The notes under the pieces: model-generated
What the model was told of the DNA's origin: nothing
The model's input: only the letters and a program-made list of their open reading frames with translations
Database searches by the model: none
From: Cyclobacterium plantarum
Lineage (GTDB): Bacteria > Bacteroidota > Bacteroidia > Cytophagales > Cyclobacteriaceae
Direction of reading: 5' to 3'
DNA: 64,000 nt
Assembly: GCF_011290685.1 (NCBI RefSeq)
Contig: NZ_JAANYN010000003.1
Location: 293,341 to 357,340 of the forward strand
Shown: one piece after another, positions 34,075 to 43,360 of the stretch
Layout: each line of letters starts with the position of its first letter
Position numbering within the stretch: position 1 is the stretch's first letter
Made by a program: the position numbers and the translations under genes

Positions 34075-35643
34075 ATGCTACTTACAAAAAAGACAATACA
34101 GATTTCATTGATTGGAATGCTGGTTCTGAATGCTTGTGCTTCACAGGAAGAAAAATCTGCTGATTTTCCTCTTGTAGAGGCCACAATAGCCGGTATTCAT
34201 GAAGCTATGGAAAATGGAGGTCTTACCGCAGCATATTTGGTCCAGGGATATCTGGACAGAATTGAAGCTTACGATAAACAAGGGCCCTCTATCAACTCCA
34301 TCATTATAATCAATCCTGAGGCAATGGCTACAGCAAGGTACCTGGACAGTATCTACGCCGAAAGTGGAATGGTAGGTCCTCTACATGGTATTCCCATCAT
34401 CGTCAAAGATAACTACGACTATTTTGGAATGCCTACCAGTAATGGTACACTGGCTCTCAAGGATTCTTATCCTCCGGATGATGCATTTCAAATCAAAAAA
34501 TTAAGGGAGGCTGGTGCCATCATCATAGCCAAGTCAAATTTGGCCGAATTTGCTTCTAGTGGGGAGTTTTCGGTGAGTTCAGTGTTGCCTGGATATTCAC
34601 GTAATCCCTATGATACCCGTAGAACAACTGCAGGATCCAGTGGTGGTACCGCTGCCTCCATAGCTGCAAGTCTGGCAGTCGTGGGTTTGGGGACGGATAC
34701 CGGCAGTTCTATTAGAGGTCCTTCGGCGCATCAGGCATTGGTTGGGATAAGGTCCACTATGGGGTTAACCAGCAGAGATGGAATAGTTCCACTTGCCCTT
34801 ACCAATGATGTGGGCGGTCCAATGGCCAGAACCGTAGAAGATGCAGTAAGGGTATTCAACGTCATTGCGGGATATGACGAAGCTGATCCCGTCACAGAGG
34901 CCAGTATAGTATCCAGGGAGGAATCCTATATCTCCTTTCTTGATCCTGATGCCCTAAAGGGAAAAAGAATTGGTGTGCTGCATCAACTCTTCCCCGAAAA
35001 CGATTCTGATAGCAGTGTTTATGCGCTTATGTTGAAGGCCCTGGAAGATTTAAACCAGGGAGGTGCTATTTTAATCGATAGTGTGAAGATTGATGATCTA
35101 GACTCTTTAAATGAGTCGGGCACCCGTATCCGCCAGCTCAAACGAGACTATAATGCCTATCTTGCCAGCCTGGGGGATAGTTCCAGGTTTAAAACGCTCC
35201 AGGATATCATTGATTCTGAGGAATACCATCCCTATTTGGAAAAGAGGTTACTTGATGCACAGGGGGATGTGGATGTACCGGAAGACCATCCCGATTGGGA
35301 TAAAAATATGGCACTAAGACAAACCCTTCGGGATCGGATTTTGGCAGTTATGGACAGTTTAAATCTGGATGCACTTATATATCCTTCTTTCACTTATCCT
35401 CCCAGGTTGATTGGAGATCTCAATGGTCCCAGGGGGGATACCAGTGGCAAACTTTCGCCACCAACTGGATTTCCGGCTATTGCAGTACCTATGGGATATT
35501 CCTATGATAAATATCCGGCAGGGTTTCAACTTCTGGGTAGGCCATATAGCGAAGGATTGCTTTTTGGTATCGCGTATGGTTATGAGCAGCAAACCAACCA
35601 CCGTAGAGCACCTGAGGGTTTCGATGAATTAACTTCAAAGTAA
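34075..35643 (+). CDS. Amidase-signature lipoprotein
   Basis: 522 residues. A lipoprotein signal with lipobox LNAC (Cys 21) replaces the twin-arginine signal of the other four amidases. Triad K111 (IIVKDN), S188 (AGSSGG) and S212 (GSSIR), with the usual 24-residue Ser spacing. Its sequence is distant from subtypes A and B and closer to the GatA-like, plant and bacterial exported amidases with LHGIPIIVKDN and GTDTGSSIRGPSA. It starts 7 bases after the asparaginase-fold gene and is the last gene of the run, followed by a bidirectional terminator. It is probably anchored in the periplasmic face of a membrane or at the surface, and so could act before or after import. Substrate unknown. Confidence 0.9.
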   Translation: MLLTKKTIQISLIGMLVLNACASQEEKSADFPLVEATIAGIHEAMENGGLTAAYLVQGYLDRIEAYDKQGPSINSIIIINPEAMATARYLDSIYAESGMVGPLHGIPIIVKDNYDYFGMPTSNGTLALKDSYPPDDAFQIKKLREAGAIIIAKSNLAEFASSGEFSVSSVLPGYSRNPYDTRRTTAGSSGGTAASIAASLAVVGLGTDTGSSIRGPSAHQALVGIRSTMGLTSRDGIVPLALTNDVGGPMARTVEDAVRVFNVIAGYDEADPVTEASIVSREESYISFLDPDALKGKRIGVLHQLFPENDSDSSVYALMLKALEDLNQGGAILIDSVKIDDLDSLNESGTRIRQLKRDYNAYLASLGDSSRFKTLQDIIDSEEYHPYLEKRLLDAQGDVDVPEDHPDWDKNMALRQTLRDRILAVMDSLNLDALIYPSFTYPPRLIGDLNGPRGDTSGKLSPPTGFPAIAVPMGYSYDKYPAGFQLLGRPYSEGLLFGIAYGYEQQTNHRRAPEGFDELTSK

Positions 35644-35687
35644 GATACCTTACTTCTGGATTGCTTAAAAAATAATATATATCAAAA

Positions 35688-35716
35688 AAACCAGCCCAAA
35701 TTTCTTGGGCTGGTTT
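35688..35716. terminator. Bidirectional terminator between the amidase locus and the second SusCD locus
   Basis: Arms AAACCAGCCCAA (35688-35699) and TTGGGCTGGTTT (35705-35716) are perfectly complementary with a 5-base loop and A/T flanks. It lies between convergent genes, 44 bases after the amidase stop and 40 before the lipoprotein stop. Confidence 0.92.
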
Positions 35717-35756
35717 TGTGGTTTTAGCATTTTAAAGAGTTGTGAATTTTCTTTTT

Positions 35757-36329
35757 CTACTCCTCATTCGGATTTTGTGGATTCGGTGGCCTTACATCCA
35801 AGACCAGGGTGCCAAAGCCCGGTAAATTGGTGTAATATTGGGCATACCGTCCGGTAAAACGCCCATCCAGAGAAGGATTATAATTGTAATATTGTCCATA
35901 TTCGGAAAAGGTTTCTCCCTCACTTGTGGTGATTTCATAGGTAATCCGAAATTCATCTCTGGAAATACCTGATGCCATAATGGTGGCGGGGGTCTCCCCG
36001 AAATAGGCATAGGCTTCTTCCCCGGTCATGGTAATGGTGGAAGGAAAGTCGGTATAGGTTCCCAAAGAAACCTGGCCGGAGCCCCTGCTAAGAAATAATT
36101 CGATGGAAGAAGCAGTGTGTACGTCAAAACCTTCGTAGCTGAGGTCAAAGGATACCTCAGAACTGGCCAGATCATTGATGTTAAACCAGTATTTTCCAGG
36201 CGCAATGCTGGCCCTGGCAATGATGCCCACTTCATAATCGGGCTCCTTGATGGAATCTTCTTCGATGCAACCGGTAAACAATAGGACAAGGGTTGCGGAT
36301 AGTATTAAGGTATATGATTTAATATTCAT
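35757..36329 (-). CDS. SusCD-associated lipoprotein of unknown function
   Basis: 190 residues from the ATG at 36329: lipoprotein signal with lipobox FTGC (Cys 21 or so) and a mature part rich in beta strands, Tyr and Ser, ending in a Pro/Asn-rich tail (RPPNPQNPNEE). Two motifs with ITYEITTSEGETFSEYGQYY character suggest an immunoglobulin-like fold. It is the third gene after SusC and SusD on the minus strand, the place where SusE/SusF-type accessory surface-binding lipoproteins are found, though I see no specific similarity to those. The longer frame from 36386 runs into the SusD gene and lacks a signal at its start. Confidence 0.65.
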   Translation of the reverse strand: MNIKSYTLILSATLVLLFTGCIEEDSIKEPDYEVGIIARASIAPGKYWFNINDLASSEVSFDLSYEGFDVHTASSIELFLSRGSGQVSLGTYTDFPSTITMTGEEAYAYFGETPATIMASGISRDEFRITYEITTSEGETFSEYGQYYNYNPSLDGRFTGRYAQYYTNLPGFGTLVLDVRPPNPQNPNEE

Positions 36330-36357
36330 TTTGCTTTGAATTTTAGTGGATAGACAA

Positions 36358-37986
36358 TCAGGGCTGGCTCCAGAATACCGGCTCAAATGGATCTGGGGAA
36401 TAATCGGATAGGGCAGGGTTGGTTTCCAGCTCAGAAACGGGTATAATAAACCTTTGCGGATAGGGAGGATTTCCCATTACCGGAGAGGTCTCTGCAAAAT
36501 CCGGAAAGCCTGTGCGCCTGTAATTGTTATAGGCTTCTATTCCGTTGCCCCAAAGGGCCAACTGATATTCCGTTATAATGATATTCAGCTTTTCCGACTC
36601 GGTTTCTGCTGCCTCGTATTGGGCGGATACATCTGCAATATATGCTGCTATGGCCTCATCTGTCATTTCATAGTCACTTCCCGAGATGGCTGGCATTTCT
36701 GTTGCACCAAAATTCCTTACTTTTTCCATGGACTGCGTAATCCCTTCTCTTAACAGGGTCAGGGGATCCCCTTCAACCGAGGTGGTCAGGGCCATCTCCG
36801 CATGCAAAAACTTGATCATAAAAGAGGTAAGCATGGGGAAAATCCCTCGCCCACTACCATCAGAAGCGGATACAGTTTTGGGTTGATCTGTATCCACAAG
36901 GCCGGCTATGGGATACACACCAAAAGTTGCGATAAGGGCTCCTTCATTGGAAAAAGCCGAAGGATCACCTGCATCTCGTCCCAGGTAACCGTTTCCAATT
37001 AAGCCGATAGGACAACCTCCCCCCGCACAAGTAACCACGGATCCTCCCCCATCACCGGGTACCTGACGGAAAATGTAATACCTCAATCTGGGATCCTGCA
37101 CATTCCGGTAAGAAACCCTTTGCCCGGTTACCGCACTGATGGTGCCATCATTCAACAGGTTTGCCATGGTCCAGTTGTCCATCCAATAGGCAGTAGCCTG
37201 GTTGTAATGGTTTACATGAAGGGGATGCCGGTTTTGGTTTGGGGTTTGCTCAGATCCATACTTCAATTGAAAATCATCTGCCAATCCGTTAATCAATTCA
37301 CTATTCAGCATCTGGGTAAATCCTTGCACTGAATTTATGGAGTTTTCTTTTCTGGTTTGGGCATACATTTTCAATTTTAGGGAATTACCCATTTTGATCC
37401 ATTTATCTTTGTCGCCTCCATAAATCATATCTCCCTGAATCATTTCTGAAGACGCATTGAGTTCCTGTATGGCCTGATCTACCTGCAGGAAAAGATCTGC
37501 GTAAATTTCCTCTCCCTGATCTATTTCCGGAAAGGTAATTTCTGGGTTCAAGGCCTCAAAATAGGGCACGTCACCATATAGATCTACCAATAAACTGAAA
37601 GTATAGGCTTTCAGCAGCCGGGCGATTCCCTTATACCCGGACTCATCCTCCTGGGCACCATCCAAAATGGCCTGCAGGTTAGCCAAAGGTCTGGAGTACA
37701 GGTTCACCCATGAATTGCTGTAAGTGCCCTGGTTTTGTTCGTAGTTCCTGATTGCAGTGGTATACCACATCCTGCTGAAGGAACCTGCATTGGTATTGGG
37801 ATCATCCAGAAGGTTGGACACAAGTGATACCTGGGCAAAGGCCAGCGTGTTTGGCAAGGCCAGTTGAGTGGATGTATTGGGGTCCTGATTGATGTCCAGC
37901 AGATCCTCACTGCAGGAATTCAGCAGCAGGCTGCTACCAATTATCAGGGAAAGGACGATATTGTATTTAAAATTTAATTTCAACAT
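36358..37986 (-). CDS. SusD/RagB-family lipoprotein (second pair)
   Basis: 542 residues; lipobox LNSC (Cys 25) followed by SEDLLDINQDPNTSTQ, the SusD-like-2 subgroup opening. The helical core includes LKAYTFSLLVDLYGDVPYFEAL and KWIKMGNSLKLKMYAQTRK, both typical. An unusual CAGGGCPIG cysteine cluster lies near residue 320 in a loop. It starts 12 bases after the stop of its SusC partner and precedes the small lipoprotein by 28 bases. It would bind an unknown ligand at the surface. Confidence 0.93.
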   Translation of the reverse strand: MLKLNFKYNIVLSLIIGSSLLLNSCSEDLLDINQDPNTSTQLALPNTLAFAQVSLVSNLLDDPNTNAGSFSRMWYTTAIRNYEQNQGTYSNSWVNLYSRPLANLQAILDGAQEDESGYKGIARLLKAYTFSLLVDLYGDVPYFEALNPEITFPEIDQGEEIYADLFLQVDQAIQELNASSEMIQGDMIYGGDKDKWIKMGNSLKLKMYAQTRKENSINSVQGFTQMLNSELINGLADDFQLKYGSEQTPNQNRHPLHVNHYNQATAYWMDNWTMANLLNDGTISAVTGQRVSYRNVQDPRLRYYIFRQVPGDGGGSVVTCAGGGCPIGLIGNGYLGRDAGDPSAFSNEGALIATFGVYPIAGLVDTDQPKTVSASDGSGRGIFPMLTSFMIKFLHAEMALTTSVEGDPLTLLREGITQSMEKVRNFGATEMPAISGSDYEMTDEAIAAYIADVSAQYEAAETESEKLNIIITEYQLALWGNGIEAYNNYRRTGFPDFAETSPVMGNPPYPQRFIIPVSELETNPALSDYSPDPFEPVFWSQP

Positions 37987-37998
37987 TTTCAGGGAATT

Positions 37999-40900
37999 TT
38001 AAAAGGTGAAGGATAAGTTCATGCTGTATCTCCGTGCCGAGGGAACACCAATAAAGTCAATACCTCTCAGGCCTGGGAATGAACTGGTCTCAGGGTCAAG
38101 ATTTAAGCCCTCATGCATATTGGGGGTGATAAACCACAGGTTTCTTCCGGATACGCCCACCCTGGCTGTGCCAAAGGGAGTTTTTTCCAGCCATCTGGAT
38201 GGGAAGTTATAATTTAGGGCTACTTCCCTTAATCGGAGAACGGTGGCATCAAAGGTGTGAAATTCCTCTGCAGCATTCCATCCAAAGCCTCCCCTGTCGT
38301 ACCACCAGTTGAAATTGGTGATGTTGATTTTATTTCTGATTTTATTTCCGTTGGCATCTACCGCTGCCTGGTAATTGCCATTTTCATCCCTGACCAGACT
38401 GCCATCCTCGTTTCTTGCCGCTATGTAACCAGGCATTATTCTGGAAACCATACGGTCACCGGAGTCATGGGTCAGGCCCCTACCTACGATCTCCCGGTTG
38501 GATTTGGAGTAAAGATCTCCTCCCTGTACCCAATCCAGTACCACAGCTAAGGACAAACCTTTGTAAGAGAAATCATTGGTGATGCCTACCACAAAGTCGG
38601 GATTCGGATCTCCGATGATCTGTGGTTCCGGGTTGTCTAAGTATTTGCCGTATGTAGTTCCGGGAAGACCATCGATCAGCAAATTACCTTCAGCGTCCCG
38701 GATGGCTTTTCTCCCGATCAAAACACCAAAGGGTTGACCATTACGGTGGGCAATCTGGACAATCTCGCTGCTACCTGCATTGCTGGTCAACACGATTTGG
38801 TCTACCCCTTCCTGTAGTTCAAGTACCTCATTTCTGTTTCGGGTAAAGGCAGTAAAAATATTCCAGTTTAACCCATTGGGTCTTTCCAGAACTTTCAGGT
38901 TAAGGCCGATTTCTATCCCCCTGTTCCTTACTTTACCGATATTGACCACCTGTGTTGCGGATCCGCTTGAGGGGGGCACATCGATGGCGGTGATACCGTT
39001 TTCTGTGGTTCTGTTGTAATACGTAAGGTCCAGGCCTATGCGTTGTTTCAGGAAAAGGAGTTCGGCACCCACTTCTGTTTCTGTAGTAAGTTCAGGTTTC
39101 AAAATGGGATTTCCCCGGTTACTGTTGATTGCAGAGCCGTTAATGGTTCCAAATTGATTGTTGAATGGAAACTGGGTGGCTCCTCCGGACCCGTTTACTG
39201 GTTGGTTCAAAAGAAAATTATTGGTGGTCAGGTAGGGATCTGCATCATTACCCACCTGCCCGACTCCTGCCCGGATTTTGGCATAATCCAGAAAGTTGCT
39301 ATTCAGCGACAGGGCATCACTTAAAATGATGGATGTGCTGATTCCGGGATAGAAGTAGCTCCTGCTGTCTTCCGGTAGAGTGGAAGACCAGTCATTTCTG
39401 GCTGTCACATTAACAAACGCCCACTCCTGATAGGCCAGGGAAATATCCGTGAACAAACCTGCAAAACGCCTTCTGACAAACCGGTCTTCAATGATAAATT
39501 GTGACGATGTATTGGAAAAGGACTGGATTCCCCTTTCAATGATTCCATTTCCGCCAAACTGGCTGGTGGTATTGGTTCTTTGGTTGATATTCCAGCCGGT
39601 TATGGTGCGCAAATAGAAACCATCATTCAGGGCCTTATTGATATTGATCAGTAAGTTTCCATCCAATTCTGCATTGTAATAGGTGGAGCGGCGCATGAAG
39701 CCGGATTGTTCTATGGCGGATCCGAAGCCACCGGGCTCCATCATGAAAAACCTCCTATCCGTGTAGGCATTGAATCCCAGTTGATAACCAATATTCATCC
39801 AATCGGTAATATCGTATCCTAGCTTGATATTGCCGAAATACCGATCCACATTGCTTTCATTCATTGAATTGTCGGCTACCCAATAGGGGTTGTTCGCAGT
39901 TCGGTAATACATGGCTCCTCCATCTTCGTCTCTTTGATAAGGATAGCCATCCAAATCAAAACTGGTTGGTGCCCACAAGACTAACTGCGAAGCCGACTGG
40001 TTGAATCCTCCGAAATTCCCACTACCCAGGGCTGGGTTAGTTTGTACCGTGCTGACGTAATTCAGTCCTGCACTCAATTTCAACCCGTTGTCCAATGTTG
40101 CATTTCCGCCTACATTGGCAGATATCCTGTTCACAGATGAATTGGGAATGATACCCGTGTTATCCATCCATGATAAACCTGCGGAGAGATTTGTTTTCTC
40201 TCCTCCGGATTGAACCGAAATGGCATGTTCCTGTAATTTGCCGTTGTTGAAAAAATTACGGTATTTGTCGGTAAATGGCTGGTAAAGTACATTGTCTCCT
40301 CTGGTAGCTACGTTTTGGTAAGAAGGAGAGTTTAAATATGGTCCCAGTGCAGGGTTGGTATAAGGGTGGGGGACCGAATCATAGGCCGTGTAGGGTGCTC
40401 CGAAAGAACCAAAATAATTCTCAATATAGACATTTCCATTACCCCCTTGTCCATACTCATTTTGGTAATCAGGAAGTTTGGCAACCTCTTCTATGCCAAA
40501 AGAAGTACTGTAATTTACTTCCATGCCTTTTTTGGAAGCACCGCTACCGCTTTTGGTAGTGATAATGACAACTCCGTTTTGAGCTCTGGACCCATACAAA
40601 GCTGCCGCCGCAGCACCCTTCAAGACGGTCATGGAGGCTACGTTATTGGGGTCGATATCAAATGCCCGGTTGGCAACGCTGTTTCCACCCTGGTCCGTAT
40701 AGCCCTGAGTTGAATTGTCAAAAGGAATTCCATCCACTACAAAAAGAGGTTGGTTGTTACCGGTCAGGGAGGAACTACCCCTTATGGTGATATTGGTATT
40801 TCCCCCGGTGACTCCGCCGGAACCCTGGATCAACACACCTGCCACTTTTCCGCTTAGTGCACGGATTACATCAGGTTCTGATCTTTGGGTAATTTCGTCG

Positions 40901-41283
40901 GAGTCCACTTCCGAAACCGCATAACCTAAAGCTTTCTTTTCCCGCTCTATTCCTATGGCGGTTACGACCACTTCATTCAGCGCATTTACATTTGGGGACA
41001 TTGATAAATCAATGACAGACCTGCCACCGATGTTGATTTCACTGGTAGCCATTCCGATAAAGGAGAAGACCAGGGTTCCGTTTCCCTGTGGTACGTCTAA
41101 AGCGTACTTTCCGTCCAAATCAGTAACGGTACCGATATTGGCACCTTTGACCAATATGCTAACCCCGGGGATTGGGGCATTGTCTTCTGCGGAAACCACC
41201 GTTCCGCTAATCTCCTGGGTCTGTGCAAAAGAAAATTGCACAAAAAGACCCAATAATAAAATTATTGGTAAATTCTTTCTCAT
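37999..41283 (-). CDS. SusC/RagA-family TonB-dependent transporter (second pair)
   Basis: 1094 residues. Signal peptide to A20, regulatory beta domain (about 24-98), NEVVVTAIG linker (103-111), plug with ITIRGSSSLTGNNQPLFVVD and VLKGAAAAALYGSRAQNGVV, and the barrel ending RRYSMNLSFTF. It forms a three-gene unit with SusD and a lipoprotein. No catabolic enzyme accompanies it, so its cargo cannot be guessed. It is only moderately similar by eye to the SusC at 19.5 kb (different N-terminus, linker and barrel), so a recent duplication is unlikely. Confidence 0.95.
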   Translation of the reverse strand: MRKNLPIILLLGLFVQFSFAQTQEISGTVVSAEDNAPIPGVSILVKGANIGTVTDLDGKYALDVPQGNGTLVFSFIGMATSEINIGGRSVIDLSMSPNVNALNEVVVTAIGIEREKKALGYAVSEVDSDEITQRSEPDVIRALSGKVAGVLIQGSGGVTGGNTNITIRGSSSLTGNNQPLFVVDGIPFDNSTQGYTDQGGNSVANRAFDIDPNNVASMTVLKGAAAAALYGSRAQNGVVIITTKSGSGASKKGMEVNYSTSFGIEEVAKLPDYQNEYGQGGNGNVYIENYFGSFGAPYTAYDSVPHPYTNPALGPYLNSPSYQNVATRGDNVLYQPFTDKYRNFFNNGKLQEHAISVQSGGEKTNLSAGLSWMDNTGIIPNSSVNRISANVGGNATLDNGLKLSAGLNYVSTVQTNPALGSGNFGGFNQSASQLVLWAPTSFDLDGYPYQRDEDGGAMYYRTANNPYWVADNSMNESNVDRYFGNIKLGYDITDWMNIGYQLGFNAYTDRRFFMMEPGGFGSAIEQSGFMRRSTYYNAELDGNLLININKALNDGFYLRTITGWNINQRTNTTSQFGGNGIIERGIQSFSNTSSQFIIEDRFVRRRFAGLFTDISLAYQEWAFVNVTARNDWSSTLPEDSRSYFYPGISTSIILSDALSLNSNFLDYAKIRAGVGQVGNDADPYLTTNNFLLNQPVNGSGGATQFPFNNQFGTINGSAINSNRGNPILKPELTTETEVGAELLFLKQRIGLDLTYYNRTTENGITAIDVPPSSGSATQVVNIGKVRNRGIEIGLNLKVLERPNGLNWNIFTAFTRNRNEVLELQEGVDQIVLTSNAGSSEIVQIAHRNGQPFGVLIGRKAIRDAEGNLLIDGLPGTTYGKYLDNPEPQIIGDPNPDFVVGITNDFSYKGLSLAVVLDWVQGGDLYSKSNREIVGRGLTHDSGDRMVSRIMPGYIAARNEDGSLVRDENGNYQAAVDANGNKIRNKINITNFNWWYDRGGFGWNAAEEFHTFDATVLRLREVALNYNFPSRWLEKTPFGTARVGVSGRNLWFITPNMHEGLNLDPETSSFPGLRGIDFIGVPSARRYSMNLSFTF

Positions 41284-41818
41284 GTTTTAGTTGTTAGTGG
41301 AAATTGAAATTTACCTAATGTTAAAAAATATCAATCATATTAGGATGCAATCTGAAGCAAATGAATGAATAATGGTTATAAATATATGATAAACAGGTAT
41401 TTACAAATTTAGCCATTAAATAGCCTTTCAATACATGCTAAATGTCATTATCAGCTTTACTGCCCGAATAAAAAATTATGATTATTAATTTTTGAAGATT
41501 AATAGAATGAAAATGATAAAAAAATAAAATAAAAAAGAATAATCCTGTACGCACCCCCATGTTGTCGCCTGGGAAACCTTTGTTTTTTAGGAAGTAGAAA
41601 AACCCATCCAACAGCTTAAATTATGGTTAGAATAAAATAGATGTTAAGTCAATATTTACGAAATAATTATAAAAAATGGGGTTGAATTCAAAAATTAGCA
41701 ATAATGGAATTTAATTCAATAAAAAACGTAAAAATAATGTCACATGATAATGAAAAAGTTAAAAATAAGGCTTCTCCAATAATTAACTCAAAAATGGTTG
41801 AAGATAGCATTATTATAA
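41284..41818. other. Intergenic spacer upstream of the second SusC gene
   Basis: About 535 AT-rich bases without a credible gene. The part nearer the SusC gene holds a candidate minus-strand promoter. 41500-41540 is A-rich low-complexity sequence, similar in character to, but much shorter than, the tract before the first SusC. Confidence 0.5.
41404..41431 (-). promoter_or_regulatory. Candidate promoter for the second SusC operon
   Basis: On the minus strand TTG (41431-41429), 17-base spacer, TAAATTTG (41411-41404) fit the Bacteroidota TTTG / TAnnTTTG pattern. Transcription would begin near 41397, giving a leader of about 114 bases. Confidence 0.45.
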
Positions 41819-41846
41819 AAAAGTGGTCTTAAATTAGACCACTTTT
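41819..41846 (-). terminator. Terminator of the M23 peptidase gene
   Basis: Arms AAAAGTGGTCT (41819-41829) and AGACCACTTTT (41836-41846) are perfectly complementary with a 6-base loop, 2 bases past the peptidase stop codon on the minus strand. Confidence 0.88.
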
Positions 41847-41848
41847 AA

Positions 41849-43126
41849 TTAATCATCCAAGCTTGTGAGTAATTCCACGTTTTCTGAATAAGAGACGCTA
41901 TCCAGCTGTGCCAATTTTTCCATTTTCACCTTTTCAAATGCTGTCAGGTTTTCCTTCGCAATAGGTTCGGCGGGGGGGATGTCCTCTCTTAGCCAATCAA
42001 CTTGTTTGCCGTGCTTCCAGAATCTGAAACAAAGGTGAGGTCCGGTGGCCAGTCCGGTGCTTCCCACATATCCGATTACCTGTCCTTGTTTCACCCGGGT
42101 GCCTCTTTTGATGCCTTTGCCGATTTTTGACATGTGCAGGTATTGGGTAGAGTAGGTGCCGTTGTGTTTGATTTTAACATAATTGCCGTTGCCTCCGCTA
42201 TAGCCAGCTTCCAACACGGTGCCATCACCCACGGATCGGATCTCTGTACCTCTTGGAGCAGCATAATCTGTACCCAGATGAGCCTTGTACCTTTTTTGTA
42301 CCGGGTGAAAACGGCTTAAACTATACCTGGAACTGATTCTGGTAAACTTCAGCGGATCCCTGAGAAATGCTTTTTTCAAACTATTGCCTTCCTGATCAAA
42401 ATATGAAACAATCCCGTTTTGCTCAAAAGGTATGGCATGGTATCCCTGTCCCATATGTTCGAAATAAGCAGCCTCAATATCCTCTATGCCTACTGTTTGG
42501 TTTTCCACCAACTGTTCCTTGAATACTACTTTGAATTTATCCCCTTTTTGGAGTCGCTGAAAATCAACTACCCAACCGTACAAATCCGCAAACTGGTCAA
42601 TTAAATCAGGGGTAAGGCCCAGGCCGACCATGTTGACATACAGTGAAGAAGTGATGGTGCCACCGATTTCCCTGTCCTTGATCTCCATTGGCTTACTTTC
42701 CTTGTAAATTTCTGGTTGATCCAGTTTGAAAACTACGAATTCGGTTTGATTGGGCTCATAAATAAAAAACTGGGCTTTTAAAGAATCTTTAGGAGTGAGC
42801 ACCGTGTATTTTTTGTTGAAAGCAATCTTTCGCACATCAAAAATCTCGGATGATTTTTTGGCAATTTCATCGATGATTTGATAAGGCACATTGAAAGGTG
42901 CCAATATAGCGGACAAGGTTTGATTTCTTTTGACTATCCCTTCTGTAATATCCAGTTCATCCACGTTGATGCCATAAAGTAAATTCTCTTCAACGGGAAT
43001 AACCTCTTCAACAATTGCCAGCTCGGGCTCTTCTTTTTCTACTGGTGAATTTTCTTTCCTTTCAACTACCCAAAATACCATCCCGATAATCAAGAGGATT
43101 CCACTGTATGTCCAAAATTTTTTCAT
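41849..43126 (-). CDS. M23 family murein endopeptidase
   Basis: 425 residues. An uncleaved-type N-terminal membrane anchor (about 5-21) is followed by an acidic linker, an OapA/LysM-like middle region (about 55-215) and a C-terminal LytM domain (about 275-375). Zinc ligands and catalytic His are visible: H283 and D287 (HLGTD), H331 (YLHMS) and H364 (GPHLCF). All are present, so the domain should be an active peptidase and not an EnvC-like activator. Such MepM-like enzymes cut peptidoglycan cross-links during growth. It is a single gene with its own terminator. Confidence 0.92.
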   Translation of the reverse strand: MKKFWTYSGILLIIGMVFWVVERKENSPVEKEEPELAIVEEVIPVEENLLYGINVDELDITEGIVKRNQTLSAILAPFNVPYQIIDEIAKKSSEIFDVRKIAFNKKYTVLTPKDSLKAQFFIYEPNQTEFVVFKLDQPEIYKESKPMEIKDREIGGTITSSLYVNMVGLGLTPDLIDQFADLYGWVVDFQRLQKGDKFKVVFKEQLVENQTVGIEDIEAAYFEHMGQGYHAIPFEQNGIVSYFDQEGNSLKKAFLRDPLKFTRISSRYSLSRFHPVQKRYKAHLGTDYAAPRGTEIRSVGDGTVLEAGYSGGNGNYVKIKHNGTYSTQYLHMSKIGKGIKRGTRVKQGQVIGYVGSTGLATGPHLCFRFWKHGKQVDWLREDIPPAEPIAKENLTAFEKVKMEKLAQLDSVSYSENVELLTSLDD

Positions 43127-43322
43127 AAAATCAAGTTTAAATAATAAATGTTATGCAAAATAAGTCAATTTTCCAGATAAATTACAATTGAAATTTACTT
43201 TTCTTCCTAAAGATACGCTTTTTGGATAAACATACATGAAGCATGTGCATGTTTCAACGGATAAAAAGTCCTGTCTATTGCTTTATCTTCAAGCTAAAAT
43301 AGCAATCTCTCTTTTGAATGAT

Positions 43323-43330
43323 TATCTTTG
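43323..43330 (+). promoter_or_regulatory. Candidate -7 element for aspS
   Basis: TATCTTTG matches TAnnTTTG and would give a leader of about 24 bases before the aspS ATG at 43361. No clear TTTG at -33 is present. Confidence 0.35.
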
Positions 43331-43360
43331 GCGATTAATTGCAAACAAACATTAAATTTT

